DNA of 64,000 bases from DASQBT01 sp049578545 (GTDB taxonomy: Bacteria; Pseudomonadota; Gammaproteobacteria; Burkholderiales; Thiobacillaceae): the NCBI GenBank assembly GCA_049578545.1, contig JBAUMF010000088.1, positions 10,337 through 74,336 of the forward strand. The letters are read 5' to 3'. Below the pieces are notes generated by a model that did not search any database, was not told where the DNA came from, and was given only the letters and a program-made list of their open reading frames with translations. How positions within the stretch are numbered: the stretch's first letter is position 1; each line of letters begins with the position of its first letter. A program made the position numbers and the translations under genes. Positions 7,722 to 16,681 of this stretch are shown here, in pieces.

Positions 7722-8960
7722 TTATGCCACGCGCTTGCCTAGCTGAACCACCTTGTCAGTATGGCTAGCAGCCTCTAGCTCGACTATTAACCCAGCTAGC
7801 TTGTTCAAGGCTTCGCGCCGCTCGTTCATGTAGTCGTGATGATCGTACACAGCCAGTACGCCGGTCAGCTTGTGATTGAGGCACTTCTCGGCGACATGCA
7901 CAGGAACTCCCAAGGATGCCAGCAAGGTGCGCGCAGTGCGTCTGAGGTCATGCACGGTGAATGGCTCAAGCCCATGTTCTAGGTTGGACAGGGCAACATT
8001 CAGGGTGTCGGGGGACACATGGGGAAACCGTCGGCTTAGGCGTCTTGCCGGGAACACATACTCGCTGCCACAGGCCCGCACAGTCAGTTCTTTGAGCCAC
8101 TCGACTGCATCGGGGGGTAGTGGGATTTCAATACTCTGCTCAGTCTTTGCGCGGGCACTAGGAATGCGCCACAGCCAGCCGTGGGGGGTCTCCTCGAACT
8201 CATCCCAGCGTGCACCTAGCAGCTCCATTTTGCGCACCGCAAGCACAAGCAACAGCTTCACTGCTAGTTCATTCTCCCGCGTGAAACTCGCCCCAGCCCC
8301 CCTCATTGCCTTGAACAGTCTGGTTACCTCTGCCCGGCTGAGGTTGCGGTTGCGCGCAGTTTCCTTGCCCCCCGCATCCTTGAGGTCAAGCGCGCTTGCA
8401 GGGTTGCGGTCAATCACCCCGTGCGTTTCCGCAGGTTTGAATATGGCCTTGATGATCCGTAATGCGTCGTTAGCTATGGTTGGCCGCCCGCTGTCCTTGA
8501 TCTTTTGCAGCAAGTTTGTGATGTTTCGGGAGGTCACTTGCTTAGGTGCCATGCGTCCAATGGCAGGCAGTATGTCCTTGCGAATGACCCGCTCAGTCAC
8601 GTCCGGGTGCTTGTGTTTGCCTCGGACTTGCTCTTTGAGATATTGATCGGCCAGTTCCTTGACCGTGCTCGCCTGCTTGCCATCATCCTTGCGCCGCTGT
8701 TTCTCTAGTGCGGGGTCGATACCCTGCTGTACCCCTACGCGATTCTGCGCCGCCAGATCCCGCGCCGCCTTGACGCCCAGGTCGGGGTATCGACCTAGGG
8801 TGAGTTCCTTTTGTTTGCCCCCAATTCGATAGCGCAGCACCCAGCTTGCTATGCCAGACTCCGATAGCGTGAAGGTCAGCCCGTCGCCGTCGCTCTTGCC
8901 TGCAATCGGTTTACCGGCCTTAATCCATGCTCTGATTTTAACATCCGTAAGTGCGCCCAT
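7722..8960 (-). CDS. tyrosine-type integrase (P4-like)
   Basis: A 412-aa site-specific recombinase of the P4 integrase group. The N-terminal arm-binding DUF4102-type domain contains SDGDGLTFTLSESGIASWVLRYR and LTLGRYPDL. The C-terminal catalytic domain has Arg243 in AVRKMEL, His337/Arg340 in HDLRRT, His363 in LNHKL and the nucleophile Tyr372 in AVYDHHDY. The start was chosen at the ATG with GGAGG six bases upstream; a longer frame has no ribosome site. It lies next to the yicC-side attachment site, as expected for the enzyme that made this insertion. It looks intact and probably active. Confidence 0.95.
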   Translation of the reverse strand: MGALTDVKIRAWIKAGKPIAGKSDGDGLTFTLSESGIASWVLRYRIGGKQKELTLGRYPDLGVKAARDLAAQNRVGVQQGIDPALEKQRRKDDGKQASTVKELADQYLKEQVRGKHKHPDVTERVIRKDILPAIGRMAPKQVTSRNITNLLQKIKDSGRPTIANDALRIIKAIFKPAETHGVIDRNPASALDLKDAGGKETARNRNLSRAEVTRLFKAMRGAGASFTRENELAVKLLLVLAVRKMELLGARWDEFEETPHGWLWRIPSARAKTEQSIEIPLPPDAVEWLKELTVRACGSEYVFPARRLSRRFPHVSPDTLNVALSNLEHGLEPFTVHDLRRTARTLLASLGVPVHVAEKCLNHKLTGVLAVYDHHDYMNERREALNKLAGLIVELEAASHTDKVVQLGKRVA

Positions 8961-9150
8961 TTCCGTCCTCCATGTGTAGCTGGGAATTCTGTCCCTTTTG
9001 GTCTGAAGTAGCGTAACTGCAAAGCTACTCACCTAGCTACGTACATTATAGTGGATGATATCGGACAATGGAACACGTAATAAGCGTATTACTTACTGTT
9101 TTTACTGGGTTATGTGTGCGTGCAAGAACGGCCTAGCACACACGAAAACT

Positions 9151-10017
9151 CTATTCGATATTCTGAACCTGCTCGCGCATTTGCTCAATCAGCACTTTCA
9201 GTTCCAGCGAAGTGGCAGACATCTCGACAGCGACAGATTTGGATCCCAAAGTGTTGGCCTCCCGGTGCAGTTCCTGCATCAGGAAATCCAGCCGCTTACC
9301 CACTGCGCCGCCTTTTTCCAACACCCGGCGCGCTTCCTCAAAATGGGCGATGAGGCGGGAAATCTCTTCCTGAACATCGACTTTCTGCGCAAACAGCGCC
9401 AGTTCCTGGGCCAGTCGTTCATGACTGTCCTGTCCCAAGGCTTCGGCCAGACGAGCCGCCAACTTATCCCTGTAGGCAGCTACAATTGCAGGCAGTTGCG
9501 GCGATAAGGCGGCAACCTGTGATTCGCAATCGGTCAGGCGGTTCAATATGAATTGCTTGAGCTTGTCGCCTTCACGCTGGCGGCTTGCCACCATTTCGTC
9601 CAGCAGTTGCCGGGCGGCTTCAAGCAGGATTGGGTTCCAATCGATCGCTGTGAGCTTGTCATTCGCGATCAGGCCAGGCCAGTGCAGAATGTCGGCCACG
9701 GTGAGGGGTGGCGCATCGGGAAGACGAGTTTTGACTTGCTCTTGCCACTGTATCAGGGACTCAAGAAACGTCCCATTGAGGCCGATATCTGAAGCAGTCT
9801 GGGCATGAGCAGCAAGGGCTATCCGGCACTCGACCTTCCCACGGGAAAGGCGCTGGCTGATCATCTCGCGCAGTGGGGGTTCCAGCTGGCGGAGCTCTTC
9901 GGGCAGGCGGAAACTGAGTTCCAGGTAGCGCTGATTGACGGAACGTAATTCAAGCGTGGCCTGGGCCGATCCCAAATCCTGGAGTCGGGCGGCATAGCCT
10001 GTCATGCTGGCGATCAT
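9151..10017 (-). CDS. yicC: YicC-family endoribonuclease
   Basis: A full-length 288-aa YicC/YloC family protein. It starts IASMTGYA and has the YicC N-terminal domain with ELRSVNQRYLELSFRLPEEL, then the DUF1732 C-terminal domain ending EMSATSLELKVLIEQMREQVQNIE. Members of this family act as endoribonucleases in RNA turnover. The final 29 bp come from the integrative element; the protein end is unchanged, but the stop is now TAG rather than the TAA left beside gmk. Confidence 0.95.
   Translation of the reverse strand: MIASMTGYAARLQDLGSAQATLELRSVNQRYLELSFRLPEELRQLEPPLREMISQRLSRGKVECRIALAAHAQTASDIGLNGTFLESLIQWQEQVKTRLPDAPPLTVADILHWPGLIANDKLTAIDWNPILLEAARQLLDEMVASRQREGDKLKQFILNRLTDCESQVAALSPQLPAIVAAYRDKLAARLAEALGQDSHERLAQELALFAQKVDVQEEISRLIAHFEEARRVLEKGGAVGKRLDFLMQELHREANTLGSKSVAVEMSATSLELKVLIEQMREQVQNIE
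9152..9180. repeat. attachment-site repeat, integrase side (within yicC 3' end)
   Basis: Second copy of the 29-bp repeat, 8315 bp from its partner. It supplies the last codons and, with 9151, a TAG stop for yicC, so integration does not truncate the host gene. Inverted repeats lie beside it at 9077-9092 (GTAATA-AGCG-TATTAC) and 9114-9141 (GTGTGC...GCACAC), plausible integrase-binding positions. Confidence 0.92.
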
Positions 10018-10099
10018 ATTGGCAAGTACTGAAAATGTGTAACGGGGGCAGCCGAAAGATCCTTCCGGCTGGCTAAAAAAGGATAATAGTCCGTAGGTT

Positions 10100-11044
10100 A
10101 TGACGACTCAACCCAACCAGGCTTTGCCCAATGGCTACAAGCTGAACGACTATAACATTGTCCGTAAGATCGGTGGTGGTGGATTCAGCATGGTTTATCT
10201 GGCGCGCGATCCGGAAGACGTGCCGGTGGCCATCAAGGAATACCTGCCCGGCGCCTTGGTGCTGCGAACTGAAGGCTCGATTCTGGTGCAGGCCAATTCT
10301 GAAGACAACCAGGCTATTTTTCGCCATGGCATGAAATGCTTTTTCGAGGAAGGCCGGGCGCTGGCCAAGATCAACCATCCCAATGTCATCCGGGTAACCA
10401 ACTTTTTCCGCGCCAACGACACCGTCTACATGGTGATGCGCTATGAGCGTGGCAAGACGTTGCAACAGCATATCCAGACCCACCGCGACAATATCCGTGA
10501 AGGTCTGATCCGCCGGGTGTTTGCTGAACTGCTTAATGGCCTGCGGCAGGTGCATACCCACAAGCTGCTCCATCTTGATATCAAGCCTTCGAATATCTAT
10601 ATCCGCCAGGATGGCTCGCCCGTACTCATCGATTTCGGTGCCGCTAGGCAAACGCTCACCCAGGAAGAAAGCCGGCTGCAACCGATGTACACACCTGGCT
10701 TTGCCGCGCCAGAGCAATATCACAACCGTGAGCGTCTCGGCCCATGGACCGACATATACAGTGTTGGTGCAAGCATGTATGCCTGTCTGGCCGGTTTCCC
10801 TCCCCAGGCGGCCGACGCCCGCCTGCTGAATGACAAACTCACGCTGGTAAGCGAAACCTGGGCGGGTGAATATTCCGACCAGTTACTCAAGACTATCGAT
10901 TGGTGCCTCAAGCTCAATTACATGGAACGTCCTCAAAGCGTGTTCAAATTGCAAAAAATCCTTATGGACAGCACGGCCTTGGCTCCGCGCAGGCGCTCCT
11001 TGCTGAAAAGCCTTAAGAAGTCTTTGCACAAAGAATTGTTTTAA
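10100..11044 (+). CDS. serine/threonine protein kinase
   Basis: A 314-aa Hanks-type kinase, essentially only a catalytic domain and without a membrane segment. Gly-rich loop IGGGGFSMVY (about 25-34), catalytic Lys in VAIKEYLPG, catalytic loop LHLDIKPSNI, metal-binding DFGAA and the substrate motif APEQYHNRERLGPWTDIYSVG are all present. It is divergent from yicC and 25 nt upstream of a PP2C phosphatase gene, so the two form a reversible Ser/Thr phosphorylation pair. Substrates cannot be read from the sequence. Confidence 0.93.
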   Translation: MTTQPNQALPNGYKLNDYNIVRKIGGGGFSMVYLARDPEDVPVAIKEYLPGALVLRTEGSILVQANSEDNQAIFRHGMKCFFEEGRALAKINHPNVIRVTNFFRANDTVYMVMRYERGKTLQQHIQTHRDNIREGLIRRVFAELLNGLRQVHTHKLLHLDIKPSNIYIRQDGSPVLIDFGAARQTLTQEESRLQPMYTPGFAAPEQYHNRERLGPWTDIYSVGASMYACLAGFPPQAADARLLNDKLTLVSETWAGEYSDQLLKTIDWCLKLNYMERPQSVFKLQKILMDSTALAPRRRSLLKSLKKSLHKELF

Positions 11045-11069
11045 TGAAGACAAAAACCAAATCCAAACC

Positions 11070-11972
11070 ATGAAATTCACCATCTATCAAGCCTCGAGGC
11101 AGGGGGGGCGCAAGAACAATCAGGATCGTGTTGCGTACTCGTATAGCCGCGATGCACTGCTCATGGTGGTGGCAGATGGCATGGGCGGACACATGCATGG
11201 TGAAATTGCGGCGCAAATCTGCGTGCAGGTGCTGACTGAATATTTTCAGAGTCTGGCAAAACCACGCTTGGCTGATCCGCAGCATTTCCTTACCGATACC
11301 ATCGCCCGTGCGCACTTCGCCATCAACGACTATGCGGTCGAACATGATCTTCTGGAGATTCCCCACACCACCTGCGTGGCAGCGGTCATTCAGGATGGCA
11401 ACGCCTATTGGGCGCATGTGGGCGACTCGCGCCTGTACTACTTCAGTGAAGGCAAACTTATTTCACGCTCCGAGGACCACACCGCTGTTGCCCAACTTGT
11501 GCGTGAAGGCGTGATTTCCGAAGACGAAGCGCTTAACCATCCGGATCGCAACAAGGTCAGTAACTGCCTGGGCGGCTACATGGCGCCCATGGTTGAGTGC
11601 GGTACGCCCTTGCCCATCCACCAAGGTGATACCCTGCTGCTCTGTACCGATGGCATTTGGGGTTCGGTCACCATCTCCGAAATAGCTGCCATTTTGCAGG
11701 CCTACAGTCTGGATGACGCTGTCCGCCATCTCATGGACCATGCTGAATTTCGCGGTGGAGAAAATGGCGATAATCTGTCCCTGGTGACCATGACCTGGGG
11801 AGAGCCGAGGAAACCTGGGCCGGAAACGATTTCCACGCTTTCCCTGCCGGAGAACGCATTCACCACAGAGATTGCAAAGTCTCAACTGGGCAGGGCGCCT
11901 ACCATTTCGGATGATGAGATCGAGCGGGCAATCGCGGAAATTCAGAACGCGATTCAGAAGCTGAAGACGTAG
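11070..11972 (+). CDS. PP2C-family protein phosphatase
   Basis: A 300-aa metal-dependent Ser/Thr phosphatase. PP2C motifs in order: KNNQDRV, VVADGMGGH with the metal-binding Asp, AHVGDSRLYYF, SEDHTAVAQLV, LLCTDGIWGSV and GGENGDNLSLV. A C-terminal extension of about 60 residues ends in a charged helix (DEIERAIAEIQNAIQKLK). It is the partner of the preceding kinase gene and presumably dephosphorylates the same targets. Confidence 0.93.
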   Translation: MKFTIYQASRQGGRKNNQDRVAYSYSRDALLMVVADGMGGHMHGEIAAQICVQVLTEYFQSLAKPRLADPQHFLTDTIARAHFAINDYAVEHDLLEIPHTTCVAAVIQDGNAYWAHVGDSRLYYFSEGKLISRSEDHTAVAQLVREGVISEDEALNHPDRNKVSNCLGGYMAPMVECGTPLPIHQGDTLLLCTDGIWGSVTISEIAAILQAYSLDDAVRHLMDHAEFRGGENGDNLSLVTMTWGEPRKPGPETISTLSLPENAFTTEIAKSQLGRAPTISDDEIERAIAEIQNAIQKLKT

Positions 11973-12350
11973 GCTTGGGTTCAATAACCGCCCACAGCGC
12001 GGGGCGCTGGTTTGGGAGCAGCAGGTGAGAGGGAAACATTACAACGATCCCAACCCCCGGCATTTCAGCTCACCTCGGGCCGGGGGCATTCCTTGTTGAA
12101 CCTTTGTCCGAAGTGTTTACGTTGTGCATGCCAGGTTTGGTTGTCTTGGCATGCTGCCACGAATGGACTGATCCCTGTGCAATCTGTCGTTGGCCTCCGC
12201 GTACTTGAACGAGAGGCTGATGGTTCTCTGGAAGCGTCCAGCCAGCGGCCGCCATTAGCGGAGCCGGAAAAATAACTGCTCCAGGCGACCGCTCTACGAT
12301 CAAGCGCGGCCGGACATCAGGTTGCCACGGGAGTCAACACCTCGGCCAAG
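11973..12350. other. gene-free stretch
   Basis: No supported gene. Small ORFs on both strands have no ribosome site or recognisable translation. An imperfect CCCCCGG...CCGGGGG pairing around 12054-12086 is the only visible structure. It may hold the 3' end of the phosphatase transcript. Confidence 0.5.
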
Positions 12351-13205
12351 TCAGTGGCCCAGTGGCGTCGACTGATCCTTCGGCTTGCGCAGGATTTCAC
12401 CCACATCGTCGATCTTGTCGTGCAGCAGGTTGATCCTGTGGGCGAGGCCCTGGATTTCGGCGTGCGCCCGGCGATTGACATCGAAATCGAGTTCACTACG
12501 CAGGCGATCCTTCTTGTCCTGGCGGTTCTGGCTCATCATGATGACGGGCGCCTGTATTGCGGCCAGCATTGACAGAAAGAGATTGAGCAGGATGAAGGGA
12601 TAAGGGTCCCACGCCTTGTGCCCGAGTTCGACGTTGATACTTGAGTACACGATGAGCACCATGGCAAAAGCAATGATGAAGGTCCATGAGCCGCCGAAGG
12701 ACGCCACCAGGTCGGCAACCCGTTCGCCGAGGGTTTCTGCCTCCTCGATCACATCGTTGGGGTTGCGCGCGGCGCGGAGCCGGACCAGTCTTTCCGTGGC
12801 ATGAAACTGCTTGCCCATGACGGTCATCAGGTCCAGGCCGGCGTCAGGTTTCTGCCTCAGCAGGACGGTAATGTCGTGGAGGTCCACCTCAATGCACTCG
12901 CTCTCCTCGATCGCGGTGGCTTCGGTCTGATGCGGAGTCTGTGCCAGCATTGAGGCGAAGCCGAATACATCGCCATGGATCGGCATGTCCAGAAGCACGA
13001 CCTGGTTGTCTTCGTCGATGGTTGTGACCCGAACGGAGCCGGACACCATGATGAAGGCGCGTTCGCTCGGATCACCGATCTTGTAGATTCGCTGGCGTGG
13101 CGCAAAGTTGCGTAGTTCAACCTGACTCGCGAGAACCGCCAGTTCTTCGTCGTCGAGCAAGGCGAATAGTTGAACGCGTTTAAGGACAGCAGGGTTGCAG
13201 GCCAT
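12351..13205 (-). CDS. cyclic-nucleotide-binding domain and DUF1003 membrane protein
   Basis: A 284-aa protein. Residues 1-120 form a CRP-like effector domain (RIYKIGDPSERAFIMVSGSVRV, IHGDVFGFASML). No DNA-binding HTH follows. A DUF1003 region comes instead, with two membrane helices (SWTFIIAFAMVLIVYSSINV and PFILLNLFLSMLAAIQAPVI) joined by WDPYPF, then a cytoplasmic coiled-coil tail. The DUF1003 signature MMSQNRQDKKDR is present. It could be a cyclic-nucleotide or signal-responsive membrane protein; the ligand is unknown. It is transcribed alone, opposite to the neighbouring rph operon. Confidence 0.88.
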   Translation of the reverse strand: MACNPAVLKRVQLFALLDDEELAVLASQVELRNFAPRQRIYKIGDPSERAFIMVSGSVRVTTIDEDNQVVLLDMPIHGDVFGFASMLAQTPHQTEATAIEESECIEVDLHDITVLLRQKPDAGLDLMTVMGKQFHATERLVRLRAARNPNDVIEEAETLGERVADLVASFGGSWTFIIAFAMVLIVYSSINVELGHKAWDPYPFILLNLFLSMLAAIQAPVIMMSQNRQDKKDRLRSELDFDVNRRAHAEIQGLAHRINLLHDKIDDVGEILRKPKDQSTPLGH

Positions 13206-13739
13206 TGATTACCTCGAGCAGTAGAGACACAAAATTGGGGCGTCCAGACCGATGCAGTACCCACGTCCCCGCCTGCGCCAGAATATCCGATAAGTCATCG
13301 ATTCCCGGGCCTGTTCGGGGTCAGGGTGTCCACCCGCATGTTATCAGGGGGGTTGCATTGCTTCATTGATCCTGCCGCAGTGGCCCAATCGTCCCCCAGA
13401 TCGCCGAAGCTTTCAAGCAAGGCCGTTAGCGCATCGACGCATTTTGCATGGCCCATTGGGTCGACCAGCCACGCTCCAACTGCTCTGAGCATCAGTCTGC
13501 CCTGAACTCCAGACCAATCATGGGCTCTTCGCCGACGCTAATGGCCGAAACCGCTTGCGTATGGCGATCAGGCCAGAGAAATGACCTCACCCAGACGTCC
13601 GGAATTATCGGTGCCGGGCGCTACCTTCTGGATTTTGGCCCCGCGAATCCAGTTACCGGATTTGTCCAAGCCGGTAACGCGGTGATCCTCATACACTGCG
13701 GCCCGTGTAAAATCCTGACTTAATATCAGGAGAATCGAT
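13206..13739. other. stretch without a confident gene; possible decayed coding sequence
   Basis: Two minus-strand frames here look protein-like: about 13568-13723 (contains AAVYEDHRVTGLDKSGNWIR, ends GRLGEVISLA) and 13295-13492 (contains GAWLVDPMGHAKCVDALTAL). Neither has a clear start or ribosome site and neither was recognised. They may be pieces of one degraded gene. The rph promoter must also lie here. Confidence 0.4.
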
Positions 13740-14465
13740 GTGAGTGGACGTCCCAGCGGCCGCACCTCAGGCGCCATGCGGAAAATCCGCATTACCCGCC
13801 GCTTTACCAAGCATGCCGAAGGTTCCGTGATGATCGAGTTTGGCGATACGCAAGTCATCTGTACCGCCAGCGTGTTGGAGAAGGTGCCAGCGCACAAGAA
13901 GGGCTGTGGTGAAGGCTGGGTGACGGCTGAATACGGGATGTTGCCGCGGTCAACCAATACCCGAATCGACCGCGAAGCGGCGCGCGGGAAACAGTCGGGA
14001 CGAACACAGGAAATCCAGCGCCTGATCGGACGCAGTCTGCGCGCTGTGGTGGACTTGAAGAAGCTTGGCGAGCGCACCGTGCATGTGGATTGCGATGTCA
14101 TTCAGGCGGACGGCGGAACCCGCACCGCGTCGATCTCCGGCGCATATGTGGCTGTGGCCGATGCGGTGAACTGGCTTATGCTGCAGGGCATGGTTGCTGA
14201 ATCGCCGCTGAAGGACAGCGTCGCGGCTATTTCGGTCGGTGTGTATAAGGGCGAACCAATTCTCGATCTGGACTACGCGGAAGACTCAAGCTGCGATACG
14301 GACATGAATGTGGTGATGACCGGGGTGGGCGGCATGGTGGAGGTGCAGGGAACGGCGGAAGGCGAACCGTTCAGCCGTTCAACACTTGAGGCGCTGCTCG
14401 ATCTGGCGGAGAAAGGCATTGCTGAAATCACGCTGGCGCAGAAGGCGGCTCTGGAGCAGCAGTAA
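13740..14465 (+). CDS. rph: ribonuclease PH
   Basis: A 241-aa phosphorolytic 3'-5' exoribonuclease that trims tRNA 3' ends. Conserved stretches include RKIRITRRFTKHAEGSV, AEYGMLPRST, GRTQEIQRLIGRSLRA and CDVIQADGGTRTASISGA, covering the phosphate- and RNA-binding sites. The start is a GTG with AGGAG upstream; the nearby ATG would stop at once. The stop overlaps the rdgB start by one base. The order rph-rdgB-(DUF2784)-hemW is common in betaproteobacteria. Confidence 0.97.
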   Translation: MSGRPSGRTSGAMRKIRITRRFTKHAEGSVMIEFGDTQVICTASVLEKVPAHKKGCGEGWVTAEYGMLPRSTNTRIDREAARGKQSGRTQEIQRLIGRSLRAVVDLKKLGERTVHVDCDVIQADGGTRTASISGAYVAVADAVNWLMLQGMVAESPLKDSVAAISVGVYKGEPILDLDYAEDSSCDTDMNVVMTGVGGMVEVQGTAEGEPFSRSTLEALLDLAEKGIAEITLAQKAALEQQ

Positions 14466-15061
14466 TGCAGAAGCTTGTCATCGCTTCGGGGAACCGGGGC
14501 AAGTTAAGGGAAATTGACCAGATTCTGACCCCGCTGGGGTTTGAAGTATTGCCGCAGTCTGACTTCGGGGTGCCTGAATGCCCGGAGCCACACGTTACCT
14601 TTATCGAGAATTGCCTGGCCAAGGCACGCCATGCATCGTTGCATACCGGGCTGCCTGCCTTGGCAGACGATTCAGGAATCTGCGTGGATGCACTCAATGG
14701 CGCACCGGGGGTTTATTCAGCGCGCTACAGCGGAGAACCCAAATCCGATGAGCGCAACAACGAAAAGCTAGTGGCTGCCCTTCGGGGACAGACCAACCGC
14801 AAGGCGCACTACTACTGCGTGATCGTCTTGGTGCGTCATGCCGATGATCCTGAACCACTCATTGCCGAGGGACGCTGGCATGGCGAGATCATTGATGCAC
14901 CGCGCGGCAAGAACGGTTTTGGTTATGACCCCTATTTCTACCTGGGGGAATTTGGCAAAACCGGCGCAGAACTTGAATCCGATCACAAAAATGCCATTAG
15001 CCACCGCGGTAAAGCGCTGGTTCAACTGGTAAGCAAGTTGCGTGTCGACCTGAAGGCATGA
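14465..15061 (+). CDS. rdgB: dITP/XTP pyrophosphatase
   Basis: A 198-aa HAM1-family enzyme that hydrolyses dITP, ITP and XTP to monophosphates, keeping deaminated purines out of DNA. N-terminal VIASGNRGKLREI, catalytic ADDSGICVDALNGAPGVYSARYSG and C-terminal GFGYDPYFY and SHRGKAL motifs are all present. It is translationally coupled to rph (TAATG) and overlaps the next gene by four bases. Confidence 0.97.
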   Translation: MQKLVIASGNRGKLREIDQILTPLGFEVLPQSDFGVPECPEPHVTFIENCLAKARHASLHTGLPALADDSGICVDALNGAPGVYSARYSGEPKSDERNNEKLVAALRGQTNRKAHYYCVIVLVRHADDPEPLIAEGRWHGEIIDAPRGKNGFGYDPYFYLGEFGKTGAELESDHKNAISHRGKALVQLVSKLRVDLKA

Positions 15062-15432
15062 TCTATCGGCTCGTGTCGGAAGTCCTGCTCCTGGTACATC
15101 TGGCATTCATCTTCTTTGTAATGGCAGGTGGGGTGCTCGTTGCCTTGAGGCCCCGGATCGTCTGGTTGCATGTTCCTGCGGTCATTTGGGGTGCACTGAT
15201 CGAGTTCCGTGGCTGGATCTGCCCGCTGACGCCGCTGGAAAATACCTTTCGGAAACTTGCTGGCGAGAAGGGTTATGCGGGAGGCTTCATTGAACATTAT
15301 CTGCTGCCGTTGATCTACCCGGAATCCCTGACAACAAAAACTCAATATTTGTTGGGGGGACTGGTGTTGGTGACAAATGCGCTGGTTTATTTCTGGCTGT
15401 GGCGGCGAAATACGTGGAAGAGAAGCGGGTGA
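15058..15432 (+). CDS. DUF2784 family membrane protein
   Basis: A 124-aa inner-membrane protein with about three hydrophobic segments: LLLVHLAFIFFVMAGGVLV, IVWLHVPAVIWGALIEF and YLLGGLVLVTNALVYFWLW. The conserved family features are CPLTPLEN and the GYAGGFIEHYLLPLIYP motif. It overlaps both rdgB and hemW, so the four genes are a tightly coupled operon. Function unknown. Confidence 0.88.
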   Translation: MIYRLVSEVLLLVHLAFIFFVMAGGVLVALRPRIVWLHVPAVIWGALIEFRGWICPLTPLENTFRKLAGEKGYAGGFIEHYLLPLIYPESLTTKTQYLLGGLVLVTNALVYFWLWRRNTWKRSG

Positions 15433-16592
15433 TGCCAATCAGTCCGGCATTAACTGACTCGCCGCCACTTGCGCTGTATATTCACCTGCCCTGGTGCGTG
15501 CGTAAATGCCCCTACTGTGATTTCAACTCGCATGCCGCGAATCAAATTCCTGAAGCAGCGTATATCGATGCATTGACCCGCGATCTCGAATCGGCTCTAC
15601 CGCAAATATGGGGGCGAAGGATCCGCAGTATCTTTTTCGGCGGAGGCACACCCAGTCTTTTTTCCCCGGAAGGAATAGAGCGAATTATCAGCATGCTGCG
15701 CGCCCTTACGCGGCTTGATCCCGGGGCCGAAATTACGCTGGAGGCGAATCCTGGCTCGGTTGAGGCCGACAAGTTCAATGGATTCCGGTGCGCGGGGGTC
15801 AGCCGGCTCTCTCTCGGAATCCAGAGTTTTGATGATGCAAGACTCAAATCAATTGGGCGAATACATGGAGGTGCAGAGGCACGCGCTGCTGCCGAACTGG
15901 CTGCACAAACGTTCGACAATTGCAATCTTGATTTGATGTATGGTTTGCCGGGGCAAACCGTGGCCGAAGCGCTTAGCGATGTGGACGTGGCGCTAGACTT
16001 CAACCCATCGCATCTTTCCTGTTACCACCTGACGCTGGAACCGAATACGCCCTTTGGCCGCACGCCTCCGCCCAACCTGCCCGATGAGGACGAATCCTTT
16101 GCAATGCAGGAAGCCATCGAAGAAAGGCTTGAGGAATCCGGCTTTGAGCATTACGAAACGTCGGCCTTTGCCAGAACGGCATATCGATGTAACCATAACC
16201 TCAATTACTGGGAGTTCGGCGACTATCTGGGCATAGGTGCGGGAGCGCATTCCAAACTTTCTTTTCACGATCGCATCGTCCGGCAAATGCGGGTCAAGCA
16301 TCCACGCCAATATATGGAGTCTGCGGCAAAAGGCCATGCCGTTGCAGAAGAGCGTACCGTGGCGGTTGAGGATCTGCCTTTTGAGTTCATGATGAATGCT
16401 CTGCGGCTTTGCGGTGGAATCGACCTGACCTTGTTCACGCAACGCACAGGTCTGCCGATCAACATGCTATTCAAACCGCTGGAGCAAGCGGAGGCGCGTG
16501 GCCTCGTCAGACGCACGTTGCTCCGCCTTGAGCCGTCTCTGGCCGGACAGCGTTTCCTGAACGATTTGCTGACCCTGTTCATGACAGATTGA
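15432..16592 (+). CDS. hemW: radical SAM heme chaperone HemW
   Basis: A 386-aa radical SAM protein, a heme-binding chaperone related to coproporphyrinogen dehydrogenase HemN. The CxxxCxxC cluster motif lies in LPWCVRKCPYCDFNSH, with GGGTPSLF and SLGIQSFDD following and the HemN C-terminal domain after that. The motif lacks the extra N-terminal residues typical of true HemN. Start chosen at the ATG overlapping the previous stop (TGATG); an in-frame start 33 nt earlier would lie inside the DUF2784 gene. Confidence 0.95.
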   Translation: MPISPALTDSPPLALYIHLPWCVRKCPYCDFNSHAANQIPEAAYIDALTRDLESALPQIWGRRIRSIFFGGGTPSLFSPEGIERIISMLRALTRLDPGAEITLEANPGSVEADKFNGFRCAGVSRLSLGIQSFDDARLKSIGRIHGGAEARAAAELAAQTFDNCNLDLMYGLPGQTVAEALSDVDVALDFNPSHLSCYHLTLEPNTPFGRTPPPNLPDEDESFAMQEAIEERLEESGFEHYETSAFARTAYRCNHNLNYWEFGDYLGIGAGAHSKLSFHDRIVRQMRVKHPRQYMESAAKGHAVAEERTVAVEDLPFEFMMNALRLCGGIDLTLFTQRTGLPINMLFKPLEQAEARGLVRRTLLRLEPSLAGQRFLNDLLTLFMTD

Positions 16593-16681
16593 AGACCGGT
16601 GAAGCAAGCGCAGCATTAAGATGCAGGTTATGCTGTACTGGCTAGAATGTATATGTCAGTGCGCACGTGTGGAGAGGATTG

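Larger units (their letters stand above)
837..9180. mobile_element. integrative element of about 8.3 kb inserted in the 3' end of yicC
   Basis: The repeats at 837-865 and 9152-9180 are offset by 8315 bp, which gives the element length. Contents from the integrase end: tyrosine integrase, a 151-aa protein, AlpA-like regulator, a 39-aa ORF, primase-helicase, an iteron region, a 120-aa protein and an M41-like peptidase, all on the minus strand; then a plus-strand DUF4124 membrane protein and a minus-strand 94-aa protein. There are no capsid, tail, terminase or conjugation genes. The integrase/AlpA/primase set resembles P4-type satellites and related genomic islands. Integration duplicates the end of yicC so the host gene stays intact. 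Ability to excise is not shown by sequence alone. Confidence 0.9.

Noticed and set aside
9055..9507. A plus-strand reading frame across the attachment site
   Set aside because: It is antisense to the yicC C-terminus and crosses the integration junction.
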